Of a stretch of 64,000 nucleotides of DNA, positions 22,601 to 32,640 are shown piece by piece. A model generated the notes under the pieces. It was not told where the DNA came from, did no database searches, and saw only the letters and a list, made by a program, of their open reading frames with translations. The stretch's first letter is position 1, and the number at the start of each line of letters is the position of its first letter. Source of the DNA: Microglena sp. YARC (Eukaryota > Chlorophyta > Chlorophyceae > Chlamydomonadales > Chlamydomonadaceae). The stretch lies in contig CM039462.1 of assembly GCA_022414725.1 (NCBI GenBank), positions 54,004,973 to 54,068,972 of the forward strand. Reading direction: 5' to 3'. The position numbers and the translations under genes are program-made.

Positions 22601-23258
22601 TAACCATGTTTTCAGAAATGAGCCTGACTAAACTGCTGTAAGAAAGGTGTCCCATCCTGTTGTGAAGGAGTTCTGCTGTTTGTTGAGTATTTCTGGAAAT
22701 GGCAGCCATGACTATGTTCAGACATGACCCATGGATAAGGGTATTGTCAGGGATCAGGATGGGGGTGAGGTAAAGGTTCTTGTTCTTTGACCCAGTTATT
22801 ACTACCTTGTCTTTGATGGTTATGGTGCAGGCCTGAGAATCAAACTGAACTAACATGGAGGGGTTTGCTTTGATGGCTGCAGCCATTGACATAAGGTTAG
22901 GGGTGTCAGGGTCATCATTGAGATGAACATTTCTGAGCTTGTGAATCCTACCATTGTCTCCTCTAATAAGAGCATCACCAGGATCGTTATGGAACTTGAG
23001 CATCCGTCTGATAGGCTCTGAGAGGTGCGCAAGTATGTCTTCTATTTGAAACAGAACTAGTTTATGATCTCCAGGGGCAAAGAAGTGTTGTGATACCTGG
23101 AGTTCATCTTCCATCGTCGAGAGCCAATCTTGGAAGAAGTGCTGGTGGAAGATGAAAGTCGGGCAACGCTCAGGGGGGGCATTGTCAGGAGGCCGCATAG
23201 TTAGGCACGTTGCAGAGAGTTGGAGGCGGTGGAGAGACGGCGGAGATTGCGGAAGCAA
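19700..23258 (-). pseudogene. Copia pol polyprotein, frameshifted
   Basis: 23,258-22,425 holds the stretch after the protease (IRGDNGRIHKLRNVHL) and the integrase zinc-binding part (LLHNRMGHL ... CEVCVLSKM). The integrase core follows with SADNGSEY and GAAERLNRTL. A Pro/Ser-rich linker lies at 21,807-21,133. Reverse transcriptase at 21,119-20,240 has YKARLVAKGYAQ, DVSTAFLNG and LYGLKQASRQW, with LLWVDDFLLLS where YVDD is usual. RNase H at 20,230-19,730 has HTEAEFMAATSAAQ and KHMETRFYFLKEQ, ending ADMLTKALP. Reading needs about six frame changes (near 22,430, 22,350, 22,285, 21,805, 21,125 and 20,235), several at homopolymers. No gag or DSG-type protease site was found. Confidence 0.9.
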
Positions 23259-23284
23259 CGGGAATGAGAAGGGTGGTGGGGGGG

Positions 23285-23490
23285 GCGCAGTGGAGGTAGA
23301 GATTGTTGTCAGGGGGGGGGGGGGGGGGGGGGGGGGGGGTCCGCTGGCGGAGCAGCGTGATGCTCAGTGGAAGCAGGAGTCGGCTGGCGGAGCAGCTTAA
23401 TGCTCAATGGAGCAGGAGTCGGCTGGCGGAGCAGCTTAATGCTCAATGGAGCAGGAGTTGGCTGGCGGAACAGCTTGATGCTCAGTGGAG
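23285..23490. repeat. G30 homopolymer region and 36-bp tandem repeat inside the copia leader
   Basis: A G run of about 23 (23,317-23,339) is followed by four copies of GGCTGGCGGAGCAGCTTAAT, GCTCAATGGAGCAGGAGT. This replaces the place where gag should be. Confidence 0.8.
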
Positions 23491-23666
23491 CGGAATCACC
23501 AGAAACGCGGCTGATCTTCGCACAAGAGTTGTGTCCCAGTGGGGAGATTCTTGTCGGGTGGAGGTTTCTTCTCTCCTTTCAATTGAAGCGTCGGGACGAC
23601 AATCAAAATGTCCTCCAGCTCGGGATACGCCGAGCAAGGACAGTCTAACGCGAGGGGACCGTAACC

Positions 23667-23912
23667 TGTAGTATTCCGGAGCGTGTGCAAAGCACAGAGA
23701 CGAGGGGAAGACGGTAAGGATAAGGTCTTTACAATTAGATAAGCATTCGAACAATGCGCTAGGAGAAAGTACTGGGATGCCGCGGTACCTCATGGTACCG
23801 GCATCAGTGTCCGTGCCATAGCTGGCAGCGGCACAGCAGTACAGTGCAGCAGGGAGGAGTCCTGTGCACTCTAAGTCACTCTAGGTGAGCCGGTGAAACC
23901 CGGTGAATAACA
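23667..23912 (-). repeat. 5' LTR of copia element
   Basis: 246 bp, apparently identical to the 3' LTR; followed on the + strand by CTCTG, the other half of the target duplication. The sequence inside it on the minus strand begins GGTTACGGTCCCC; it does not match the common initiator-Met primer site. Confidence 0.95.
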
Positions 23913-25243
23913 CTCTGTGTCTCACTGCGTCACATGCCCTGCCAGAGTATTTCTGAGCCACTCAGTTTCAAGCACAAACTGAAACGTTGGTACCAAATTT
24001 CAAATGCTCCAAGCCTCCAAGTCGGCTCAACCCCCAGATACCGTTGTATAGCATGAACATTTGAAATCATGGGCTATTTCAGTGTTTCTCGCTTCAGCTC
24101 CCTTCAACAGATCGACCGTGATATCCATGATAGATATTTACAGATCTGTATCACTAGTAAAATTGTGAGTGAATGTATTATACGGATGTAACAATTATAA
24201 TTTACAGATCTGTGTTGTAAAACATCAGCTCTAGGGTGACATTTACTATCATACACTCAGCTTCAATAGACCTCAATGGATAACATTGATGAATGCACAC
24301 AATCTCGTTTGGTTGCTGTTCCTAAAACTGTTGAACAAAATCCCCCCCAATTGCTTGCTTGGAAATTATAACTTGTGTACCTGCCTAAACCCTACCCTCC
24401 CCCCCCCCACACCTTAAGCATGCTGACGCTCCCTTTGGACTTAGTGCAGGTTTGCAAGAAACAAACAAATCGGGTGCAAAGACCCTCGTTGCTCTAGGAT
24501 GCAAGAATCTCGTTGCTCTAGGATGCAGAGCTTGTCACATACACTACTTCTAGTGTGGACGCAGCACAACAAGATCCTAACCGTAAACACACGGTTTACA
24601 TCACAGGGATCCGGTTGTAATGATCTGAATGTGTGTGTATGTATTTACATCAGGCAGCACAAAAGGCCACGCGTGGATATGAACCAGCCTAACTTGAGCA
24701 AGAGTAAGAAATGGAAATATAGGTGAGAATGTACATAAGCGCACCACAACACGCTATGGGTTACTGTACTAACAGCAAACCACAACTGTACTAACAGCAA
24801 AGCACAACTAAGCGTGATCATGAGGGTGCACCATGTTTTAGAAATCGAGAACGCTTCGCCTGAAACAGTGCAACGATCAGCCATGGCGATACCTGGAGTT
24901 TTGTTGGGCGTCTGTCGTGCTCAACTTTAGGGCTCGTGGCCTTGAACCCTAAATCCTGGGACTGTGACGACATCCTGCTGGCAAAATGAAGGATAAAACT
25001 CCGCATAAAAAAAAACCTGCTGCTGAATTTCAAGACCTGAAAGCAGGCGCGCAAAAGAATAAGGCCACCAATTGGACATGATTTGGTAACTGCACACCAG
25101 CTTTTATTTGTTAGCTGATGAGGGAACTCATTGTCAGAGAACCAAAAAAGGGCAGTGCTGTGCAGCCCAACATACAGCAACACCGTTTCGAAAAGCGACA
25201 CAAAGTGATCAACAAAGAATTTGACCTTCCTCCCTCCCATTTG
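23913..25243. other. Spacer with no recognised gene
   Basis: Nothing coding is supported. It contains one copy of the (TG)n plus CAGGCAGCACA repeat near 24,630-24,715 (family D, see 30,285), a short duplication CTCGTTGCTCTAGGATGCA at 24,485-24,525, and no tRNA or rRNA. Confidence 0.5.
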
Positions 25244-25398
25244 TAGGGATCGCAATATGATATCATATGATATCATGTCATCATATGATATCATATGATG
25301 CCGGCGGTCTGACTAAATAACTTTGGCCTGGGGCATCATACCATATGATATTATATCATGTGATTTTTGTATGATATCATATGATTTGCCGTTCCCTG
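25244..25398. mobile_element. hAT-like MITE, copy 1
   Basis: It starts TAGGGATCGCAATATGATAT and ends ATTTGCCGTTCCCTG, giving short terminal inverted repeats, and is flanked by the perfect 8-bp duplication CCCATTTG. The interior consists of ATATGATATCATATGAT palindromes plus GCCGGCGGTCTGACTA. An 8-bp duplication points to the hAT superfamily. It lies about 120 bp downstream of the CobW gene's stop. Confidence 0.85.
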
Positions 25399-25515
25399 CC
25401 CATTTGTCTTGTGCGTGTTAGCTTGCCCCATGGTGCTCTAACTCCAGGTGATGGATTACGGCGGCTTCTTGCAACTAGCTCTATGTAACAAATAAAAAAA
25501 ATCCCATGGTCTTCA

Positions 25516-28500
25516 TCAAGACTCGTCCGCTGTGCCTACAATGCGGGCCAGTTTCTCAGCCTCTTCCTTCTCCTCAGCCTCCTCCTCATCAGTTTTGGCT
25601 CCAAAAATGGGATCCTCAATCGCAGCACTCGAACTGAGCTCCTCGGGGGTTACCAGACAAGCATCGAGAAACACAGTGAAGTCGGCCGTTTTCATGTCCT
25701 GGCCGATGAACACGAGCTCCTGACGCCTGCGTGAGGGGACACCGACATCTGTCAGATATTGATTGGCGCAGCCGTGAATTTAATGTGACCACATACTCTC
25801 ACAATAAGGAGGTCAAGGGTTAGGGTTTGACGGAAAGTACCCACGGTCCCTCATTTAGTGTGCCTAACTTGATCATGCCCAGAACTCCCCCCCCCCTGCG
25901 CCCACAGGGGGTTGAAAAAACTGCGCGAGACGCGCAGAGGGGCTCAAAAATGCAGCACAGTGCTACGCTGCTGCGCGCGCTTAGTAGTAGCCTGCTACTG
26001 CTAGGTCCTCTTTTAGTTATAGTGTAGCTATTAAATAATACTAATGATAAGTTAATTTAACAGTACTAAATGCGGCTAAATGTTTTAAAAGGCTCACCTG
26101 TCTCCTACTGCTGGGTCCTCTTTTAGTTGTATTGTAGTTAATTTAATAATACTAATGATAAGTTAATTTAATAATACTAAATGTATAAAAAGGCTCACCT
26201 GTCTCCTATTGCTGGGTCCTCTGAAAAGTCTTTGCGGATATCTTGCTGGATCACGTCATCCTCGGCCACTCTCCTGCACACGATCAAAGTTGCAGGTTTC
26301 AGAATGTGAGTACGGTCTGCATATCTAAAAAACTCATGCTCAGGTTAACCGTTTTCAACCGTGGGCTACTGTGCTGCTGATGTAAATACACACACACACA
26401 GTGTGGCAGACCCCCCCCCCCCCCCCCCCCCCCTCCCAGAAGCAATACCAGTGTTGCACAAGTGCTGACCTGCTCAGTACGGAGCAATCGGAGTTCAAAA
26501 GTCGAATTCCAATTAAACGTATACTTGGGTACAAAGAAATTATGTCAGTTCAGCTGTTTCCTCTTCAGCTCTCAATATCGAATTAGGAGCTTCCTCTTCA
26601 TATTCTATACAGCTCTACATTCGATCTTGTAACACTATACATAGATTAAAAAAACACTCCTCTACATATTCTCCTAGTTTATAATGAACGCCCTTGAGCT
26701 CTTGGAGCATCCTTATCGCTACTTCATGTAAATACTCACACACACACAAACACAAGTATACACACATACACACACACACACACTTGGTGGAGCATCCTCA
26801 TCATTAAGGCGCCTGAGTGGCGCGTCCCGAATTGAAATGAATTGAATCCTGAATTCAATGTATTTTAATTAATTTTAATTAAATTGTATTTAGTGTTGTG
26901 TTATTTTAATTCGATTTGGTTCCTTCAATTTAATTTAATTTAATTTTTATGGTTTAGGGTTTAGGGTTTCCTGTTAATTTATTTTTATTTACACACACAC
27001 ACTCTAGTAGAGCATCCTTATCACTACTTTGTGAGCCCCGATGATCCTCATCTTCATTGTCCTTTAAAAAGAAGTATCTGAATGATAGGATCTGAGATGT
27101 GTGTGTGTGTGTGTGTGTGTTGCGTATTTACACCGAGGAAGCACAGTGGGCAACGGTGGTATGATGACCAGGCAATCCCGAGCAAGAGCATGAAGAAATC
27201 GCAGAAAAGAAGATCTGAGCAGGGTTCATCCAAGCGTGCGCTTTTGCGCACTAGCGCACTGCCTTTTTGAGCCCCACTGCGCGTTTCGCGCAGTTTTTTG
27301 CAACCCCCTGTGGGCGCAGCAAGCAATTTTTGCACTACAAAGCACAGTTTTTTGTTTTTCAATAACAAAAGCGCTGGCCAATATGGTCAATGGAAGTACC
27401 CTGGATCTGAGATCTAATGATCCTCACCTGTGGAAGTGCAGCAAAGAAGCGTCCCTCCTTCTGCACCTGCAACACGAGGCCGGCATGTCCCCAGCTGCAG
27501 ACGGTGTCTGGATCAGACGCAACCCAAGAACCAGCCCTTTGACCTCACACATCCAGGCAGATTCAAAAGATTAGATTAAAGGGGAATTCAAATAGCAGAC
27601 CGAGTCCATCCTGAGAGGGCCACTTGTCAGAATGGTGAACTACAGGCACACAGATGCTGTATCAGCATCTAGATCTAGATACCGCTGTAGCATCTGTGTG
27701 CCTTTAGTTCACCATTCTGACACCACAAAGGCTTGAATCAGATTAAGATTCAGATAATTACATGGTGTAACCTGCCAGTGGATCCAGCTCCCCTTTGACA
27801 ATTTAATTGAACGGGGCAAGACCCACAACCACCCCAAGTAAATAGATGGTGTATAAATGGGGGGTTAGGGGGTGGGGGGTGGGATATGGGGGTGGGGTGG
27901 GGGATAGGTCGTGTGGTGTGGTGTGGTGTGGTGTCGTGTCACTCGGCTGCAATTCCGAGGGGTGTCAAATCAGACAGATTCCAGAGGTTATATAAAGGGG
28001 GCTCTTTAGTGTCTACACGGTTTAGTATGCCTGCCTCCACTTCTGGTGTGCATCAGGGTACTTCCATTGACCAAATTGGCCAGTGCTTTACCGCACTTGA
28101 AAAAAACAATTGCGCTTTGTACTGCAAACAGCGCAAAAATTAGAGGGGTATGACTCCAGCATGCACGTGGACTCGGTTGCGTCATGTAAATATAAGAATT
28201 CGAATCTCATGCCTCAGGATGTGGCTCAGGTCTCTTCCCAGCAGCCATGCAGCTAGCCATACAGCCAGCCATACAGCCAGCCCTGGGTACCTTGTTCTGC
28301 TGTTGTCCCCTCCCTGGGTACCCTATTCTGTTTTTGTTTCCAGGTTTGGCTATTGTCCCCAGGTTCTGCTGTTGTCCCCAGCCCTGGGTACCTTGTTCTG
28401 CTGTTGTCCCCTCCCTGCCCTGTACCTCAGAATGGCCCAGGACTTTCTTCCCAGCAGCCATGCAGCCAGCCACACAGCCAGCCATACAGCCCTGCGTACT

Positions 28501-29768
28501 GTGGGGCACTGCTTTTGTCCCCTCCCTGTGCACTGCTCCTTGTTAGCTATTTCCCCTTTCTGGGTGCCTCGTACCTCAGGATGTGGCCCAGGTCTTTCTT
28601 CCCAGCTGCCATGCAGGCTTCGCGTGATTCCTTGTAGTGCTCGCAAGCGACTCGTGCCCAAGCCACAGCCCCTCCTTCGTCTCCACTCTCTTACTGATGC
28701 TGACTCATCGCTGCTGTTGCTGGCGCTGCTCTCGTCGTCTTCGCTGTCGGTGTCCGACCCAGAATCTGAGCCAGACTCCACTGTAATGCGTTCTGGGGGG
28801 CTGGACTTCGAATGACCCGAAGAAGAAGTACTTCTTGGCAGAAGTCAAACAGACGCGCTGCATGGTGACTGTATGTGGGTGGGTGGGTGTATGTGGGTGG
28901 GTGGGTGGGTGTGTGTGTGGGGGGGGTAGATTCAGATCATGACCAAGGGTTCATGGCCCAGGGTTCATCGCCCAGTGTTAGGGTCCAGGGTTCATGACCT
29001 AGGGTTCAGTGCCCAGCCCTACACCCTAACCCCTAAACCCTAAACTAGGAATTTAGAGTCCAAGTTCAGGCTCAGGGTTTGGGGCCGAAGGGAAAGATAC
29101 TGAGAGATGGGCTCTGGTAGGGACACACTGCGCTTACTGGATGGAATGGTCTGCGCGCACAGTACACAAAGGACGAGATGCCGTACTCATCAGTCTCCGG
29201 GACGTGAGCCACCTTGAGTGACTGAAGCCAGCCAGCTGCCTCTGATGCCTGTGCATGGGCATGTGTATGGGCTTGGTCATGGGCATGTGCATGGTCTTGG
29301 GCATGGTCTTGGGCATGGCATATGTTCATGTGCATGGGCTTTGGGCATGGCATGTGCCATGGGCTTGGGCATGTGCTCATGTGCATGGGCTTTGGGCATG
29401 TTCATGTGCATGGGCATTTCATGTGGCATGTGCATGGCATGTGCATGGGCTTGGGCATGTGCATGGGCTTGGGCATGGATTCATGTGCATGGGCTTGGGC
29501 ATGTGGGCATGTGCATGTGGCATGGCATGTGGCATGGGCTTGGGCATGTGCATTGGGCATGTTCATGCATGGCTATGGGCATGGGGATGGTTCAGCTTGG
29601 CATGTGCATGTGCATGTTCATGTGCATAGGCTTGGGCATGTGTCGAAGTGTATCATTCAATGTGTATCTATAGCGCATCTGTAATCGATGCACTAGTCTA
29701 GCAGCAGCGCATGCATTTGCAAATTAATCATAATAAACAAATAAACATCCGAATCAATACGAGGTGTG

Positions 29769-29803
<35 letters not shown>

Positions 29804-31922
29804 GGGGGGGGGGGGCTGCAACGCCTCTCAGCCAGCCAGTTTACCTTTTTGAGACTAAAGCGTCCAGTGTTGAGCACGCGGGAGAGGTCAATCTTGCAGT
29901 ACTCCGTCTTCTGGATGACCCGAGCCTGTGGGTTGAGGCGCCTCAGGGCACCGGATGCGCTCCAGCATGGCCTTGTCCACGAGGTCAAGCTTGTTGAGCA
30001 GAATCACGTCGGCAAACTCCACTTGGTCCACCAGAAGACTAGCGACGCTGCGATCGTCCTCCTCGTCCACATTCTTGTACCTGGAGAGGTATATGTAGGG
30101 AACGGCAAATCATATGATGTTGACCAAAGACGAGTATGATATCATATGATATCATACAAAACTCATGTGATTTAATACCATATGATATGATGCCCCAGGC
30201 CAAAGTCACTGCCTGCATCATATGATATCATATGATGACATGATATCATACAATATCATATTGCCGATCCCTAGGTATATGTGCGTGTGTGTGCTTACAT
30301 CGAGGAAGCACAGCAGGCCATGGGTGGGTACGGACCAGGCTATCCAGAGTAAGACCATGGAAGAGTTTGTAGGGCCAGGGTTTTTTTTGTGTCCAGCATT
30401 CACAGTTCAAGTTCAGTGCCCATGCTTCAGTGTCCAGGGGTTCATTTATATAGGGCTCAGGCCCAGAGGCCTGTTGCCTAGTTTTAAGCCCCCGGGGTCA
30501 GGACCCATGGATTGTGAATCCCCCACCTGTCAGACAGCTCTTCAATGCTGTTCAGGTTGTAGTAGAACGAGGAGGCATCCACAGTCGTGACACACGTGTC
30601 GAGGCGAGCCACTGCGCTCAACGTTCCCGGAATGTTGTCAGGGTCCAGAGGGCAGCCCTCCACAGTCTTGCCGAAGAGGCTAACCAGCTCTTCTCTTTTG
30701 GTACCGTTTACATCATTGGTACCGTTGGTACCGTTTACATCATTGGTACCGTTGGTACCGTTTACACCATTGGTACCGTTTACATCATTGGTACCGTTGG
30801 TGCCGTTTACATTACTGGTACCGTTGGTACTGTTTACACCATTGGTACCGTTTACATTATCTCCTTTGGTGACGCTCACATCCTGGCTGCCTGCCTTGAT
30901 GTGGGGCACCAATGATTTGTCCTGCTTGTCTTTCTTGCCCTTCTTGGCTTGAATGGTTTCAGGTTCCTGGCCTTCGAGCTTGACTCCCGAAAGCACTTTT
31001 TTTTGCGACTCTTCGTCGAGCTCGAAGGTGAAGGTCTCAGCCACCTGCATGGGCTCGCTGATGCCTGTAAAGGGGGGGGGGAAGGAGTTGGTCGGGGAAG
31101 AGGCTACAGATGACAAGAGAGAGGGTTGAGGAAGGGGTAGGGATAGGATATTGCGATGCTCTTATCGGCCAAAATCTTTTATCATTCTCTGTTTCGGACT
31201 ACCTTTGATCTGCTTTCCTTTCTCTGGACCTCTCTTTCCTGCAATATCATCATGCTCCTGCTCAGGATTCTGGTCTGTCCCCAGCTGTGGCCTGCTGTGG
31301 TACCTGCATGACCCAAGAAACAACCCACCCCCTATGCGCACATTACACACATACAATTACGATGCGCTTGAGGCAAACCCTTTGGGTCCGCTCCCTCTTG
31401 TATGTATGTATGTATGTTACAGTCCAGGGGTAGGCCAAATGGGCTAAAGGGACTTGCCCAACTGTATAGGAAGGGCTTAAAAGAAAAAGTACTAATCTGA
31501 GCCCAAAAATCGTTTAACCTCTTGTAATCTATAATCTGTAACATCGTGGGTTGGCATCTCTCACCAACCCCTAGTGCGCCAACTTTGCATATTGTAGGAG
31601 GGGGCACCACATTCCAACTGAATCCTCCGTGTGCTGACTTGTGTCGGGAGACACACCTCCTGGGTAGAAGTCCTTTCACAACTAAGAAAGAAAAAGAATG
31701 TGATGTGCTCCTCTCACCCGTGCTTTCGATGACAAGGTAGTCAAACTCCTTGCCAATGGCCAGGCGGGTGACCTCGATGAGCAGGTCCTGTCTCAGAGTG
31801 CAGCAGATGCAGCCGTTCTGCATGCGCACCAGCTCCTCCTTGCGCTGCACCAGCTGTCCGCTCCGGGCGACGACAGCGGGCATCATGTTAAGCTCTGACA
31901 TGTCGTTAACGATGACAGCGAT
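25516..31922 (-). CDS. CobW/COG0523 (ZNG1-type) zinc-chaperone GTPase, incomplete and frame-broken
   Basis: These GTPases deliver zinc to client metalloproteins. Exons: A 31,718-31,922 ([25 protein letters not shown] with the CxCC metal motif, VIESTG); B 30,527-31,064 ([13 protein letters not shown], an NGTNDV repeat, [10 protein letters not shown]); C 29,845-30,080 (LLNKLDLVD, the NKxD base-recognition motif); D 29,138-29,248 ([17 protein letters not shown]); E 28,575-28,857 ([12 protein letters not shown], acidic Ser/Asp run, GHILR); F 27,428-27,543 ([14 protein letters not shown]); G 26,199-26,273; H 25,516-25,726 ([12 protein letters not shown], stop). All borders are GT-AG. Single-base frame breaks occur in C (near 29,955), at the start of E, within E at a C6 run, in F, and at the F/G join. 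The exon with the GxxGxGKTT P-loop was not found between 31,923 and 38,890. Confidence 0.9.
25892..25998 (+). repeat. GCGC element, copy 4 (3' part)
   Basis: GCGCCCACAGGGGGTTG, AAAAAACTGCGCGAGACGCG, CAGAGGGGCTCAAAAATGC and CTGCGCGCGCTTAGTAGTAG match the second half of the element. Confidence 0.7.
25990..26198 (-). repeat. Exon-edge array: 2 copies of CobW exon G 3' edge
   Basis: The exon G end with its donor (on + : AGGCTCACCTGTCTCCTA, TTGCTGGGTCCTCT) is repeated at 26,089-26,125 and, more degenerate, at 25,991-26,014. The TTTTAGTTGTATTGTAGTTA intron sequence is carried along. The unit is about 107 bp. Confidence 0.85.
26395..26440. repeat. C homopolymer, about 23 bases
   Basis: It lies in the CobW intron F/G beside (CA)n. 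On the transcribed strand it is a G run. Confidence 0.9.
26840..27000. repeat. AATTTAATT-rich tract with telomere-like TTTAGGG
   Basis: Repeated TTTAATTTAATT words, two TTTAGGG units at 26,952-26,968, then (CA)n. No gene is seen. Confidence 0.6.
27229..27410 (-). repeat. GCGC element, copy 5 (minus strand, near full length)
   Basis: On the minus strand it starts GGGTACTTCCATTGACC, ATATTGGCCAGCGCTTTTG, passes GCTTGCTGCGCCCACAGGGG and ends GCGCAAAAGCGCACGCTTGG. It ends 18 bp short of CobW exon F. Confidence 0.75.
27625..27722. mobile_element. 98-bp palindromic MITE
   Basis: The ends TGTCAGAATGGTGAACTA and TAGTTCACCATTCTGACA (one inserted T on the right) pair over more than 30 bp (…GGCACACAGATGCT), leaving a short centre with AGATCTAGAT. 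No clear target duplication was found. Confidence 0.75.
27740..28010. repeat. Dispersed repeat also present at 32,090-32,235
   Basis: TGCCAGTGGATCCAGCTCCC, ACGGGGCAAGACC and CCAAGTAAATAGA, then AATTCCGAGGGGTGTCAA, match 32,120-32,230 in order. A (GTGTG)n and G-rich tract sits inside this copy. Confidence 0.6.
28050..28148 (+). repeat. GCGC element, copy 6 (5' half)
   Basis: GGGTACTTCCATTGACC, AAATTGGCCAGTGCTTTACC, TTGCGCTTTGTACTGCAAAC and AGCGCAAAAATTAG match the first half of the element. Confidence 0.75.
28205..28574 (-). repeat. Exon-edge array: 2 copies of CobW exon E 3' edge
   Basis: The exon E end with its donor (on + : GTACCTCAGGATGTGGCCCA, GGTCTTTCTTCCCAGC, CCATGCAG) returns at 28,423-28,470 and 28,209-28,256. 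Between are CCATACAGCCAGCC and GGTACC(TTG/CTA)TTCTG words repeated several times. The + strand frames here that look leucine/proline-rich are artefacts. Confidence 0.85.
28880..29050. repeat. TGGGTGGG tract and GGGTTCATGxCCCAG repeats
   Basis: (GTGGGTGG)n is followed by four copies of AGGGTTCATGGCCCAGGG-like words and CCCTAA-type telomere echoes, in CobW intron D/E. Confidence 0.6.
29250..29645. repeat. GGGCATGTGCATGGGCTT minisatellite
   Basis: An irregular 6-18-bp repeat of GGGCATG/TGCATG fills the intron directly 5' of CobW exon D. Met/His/Gly/Ala-rich open frames in all forward frames are products of the repeat. Confidence 0.85.
30096..30273. mobile_element. hAT-like MITE, copy 2, next to a splice acceptor
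   Basis: TAGGGAACGGCAAATCATAT ... ATATTGCCGATCCCTA, with perfect 8-bp duplications GGTATATG on both sides. It sits 15 bases upstream of CobW exon C's acceptor (minus strand), so its pyrimidine-rich terminus (CCGTTCCCTA) forms part of the polypyrimidine tract. Confidence 0.9.
30285..30375. mobile_element. Dispersed repeat family D with (TG)n head
   Basis: (TG)n, TTACATCGAGGAAGCACAGC, AGGCCATGGGTGGGTACGGA, CCAGGCTATCCAGAGTAAGA. Related copies: 27,100-27,205, 34,245-34,325, 33,125-33,185 and 24,625-24,715. Read on the other strand this is a body ending in (CA)n, as in some SINEs. No promoter boxes were recognised. Confidence 0.55.
30695..30865 (-). repeat. Coding minisatellite in CobW exon B
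   Basis: GGTACCGTTTACATCATT and GGTACCGTTGGTACC units of 15-33 bp alternate in frame, encoding about 55 residues of NVNGTNG / NGTNDV. It falls in a low-complexity linker after AETFTFEL and lies outside the conserved motifs. Confidence 0.9.
31411..31700 (+). mobile_element. A-tailed retroposon, family C, second long copy
   Basis: TATGTTACAGTCCAGGGG, GGGACTTGCCCAACTGTATA, AGGAAGGGCTTAAAAGAAAA, then TTTGCATATTGTAGGAG and TCCTTTCACAACTAAGAAAG. It is collinear with 17,293-17,630, with small deletions. Confidence 0.65.
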
Positions 31923-32640
31923 CTGCGGTCAAGAGCATAACTTTATCATGCATCATCATATGCAAAGCGTGTGTGGGTGGGTGGGTGGGTGGGTGGTGTG
32001 TGTGTGTGGGGGGGGGGTGGAGGGGGGACAGAGTGAGCGAATACCAATACAAGAAGCATGTTAGCCCTGTTGACCCTTTACTTGTCAGTATTCAGATTCA
32101 GATATTTCTTTGTGCAACACTGCCAGTGGATCCAACTCCTTGACAATGAAGCCTGAATAAACAGGGCAAGAACACCTTAAGTAAAACAGAGAGTAAACTC
32201 AGCTACGATTCCCAGGGGGTATCAATATAGGACGCATAGTTTGTCATGCATCATCAGATGCAAAGTGTGTGTGTGTGTGTGTGGTGGTGGTGTGTGGTGG
32301 GTGGGTGGGTGGGTGGGGCTGGGTGGGGGGGGGGGGGAGCGATACAATACAATAGAGCATGTTAGCCTGTTGAACCCCATTATTTTGTGTCGGTATCAGA
32401 TTCAGATATTACAGATATTACTTGGAACAGAGTGGGTATAGGGTATAGGGGTTTAGGGTTTAGATTTTAAACCCTAAACCCTAAAACCCAGATATTCACA
32501 GATATTTACTTGAGAACAGAGTGGGGCGAATACTAGTACTATAATGCAATGATCATATGCCAAAGCGTGTGTGTGTGGGGGGGGGGGGGGGGGGGGGGAA
32601 AAAGGGACGGAGTGGGCGATACTAGTACTGTAGTCCACTT
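31923..32640. repeat. About 300-bp tandem repeat, 2-3 copies, upstream of CobW exon A
   Basis: CATGCATCATCA(T/G)ATGCAAAG followed by TG/GGTGGG tracts, then GAGCATGTTAGCC(C)TGTTGA and AGATTCAGATATT, recur from about 31,945, 32,250 and 32,545. G runs of up to about 22 occur at 32,577-32,598. Telomere-like TTTAGGG/CCCTAAA echoes lie at 32,450-32,490. Confidence 0.7.

Larger units (their letters stand above)
19159..23912 (-). mobile_element. Ty1/copia LTR retrotransposon, gag region missing
   Basis: Two 246-bp LTRs (19,159-19,404 and 23,667-23,912) look identical base for base, have TG...CA ends and are flanked by the 5-bp duplication CTCTG on both sides. Coding order on the minus strand is protease-downstream region, GAG-pre-integrase, integrase, reverse transcriptase, RNase H, which is the copia order. 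The polypurine tract AATTGGGGGGGA lies just inside the 3' LTR. Internal length is 4,262 bp, but about 3.45 kb of that is pol; only about 0.4 kb lies between the 5' LTR and pol, too little for a normal gag. Identical LTRs indicate recent insertion. Confidence 0.95.
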
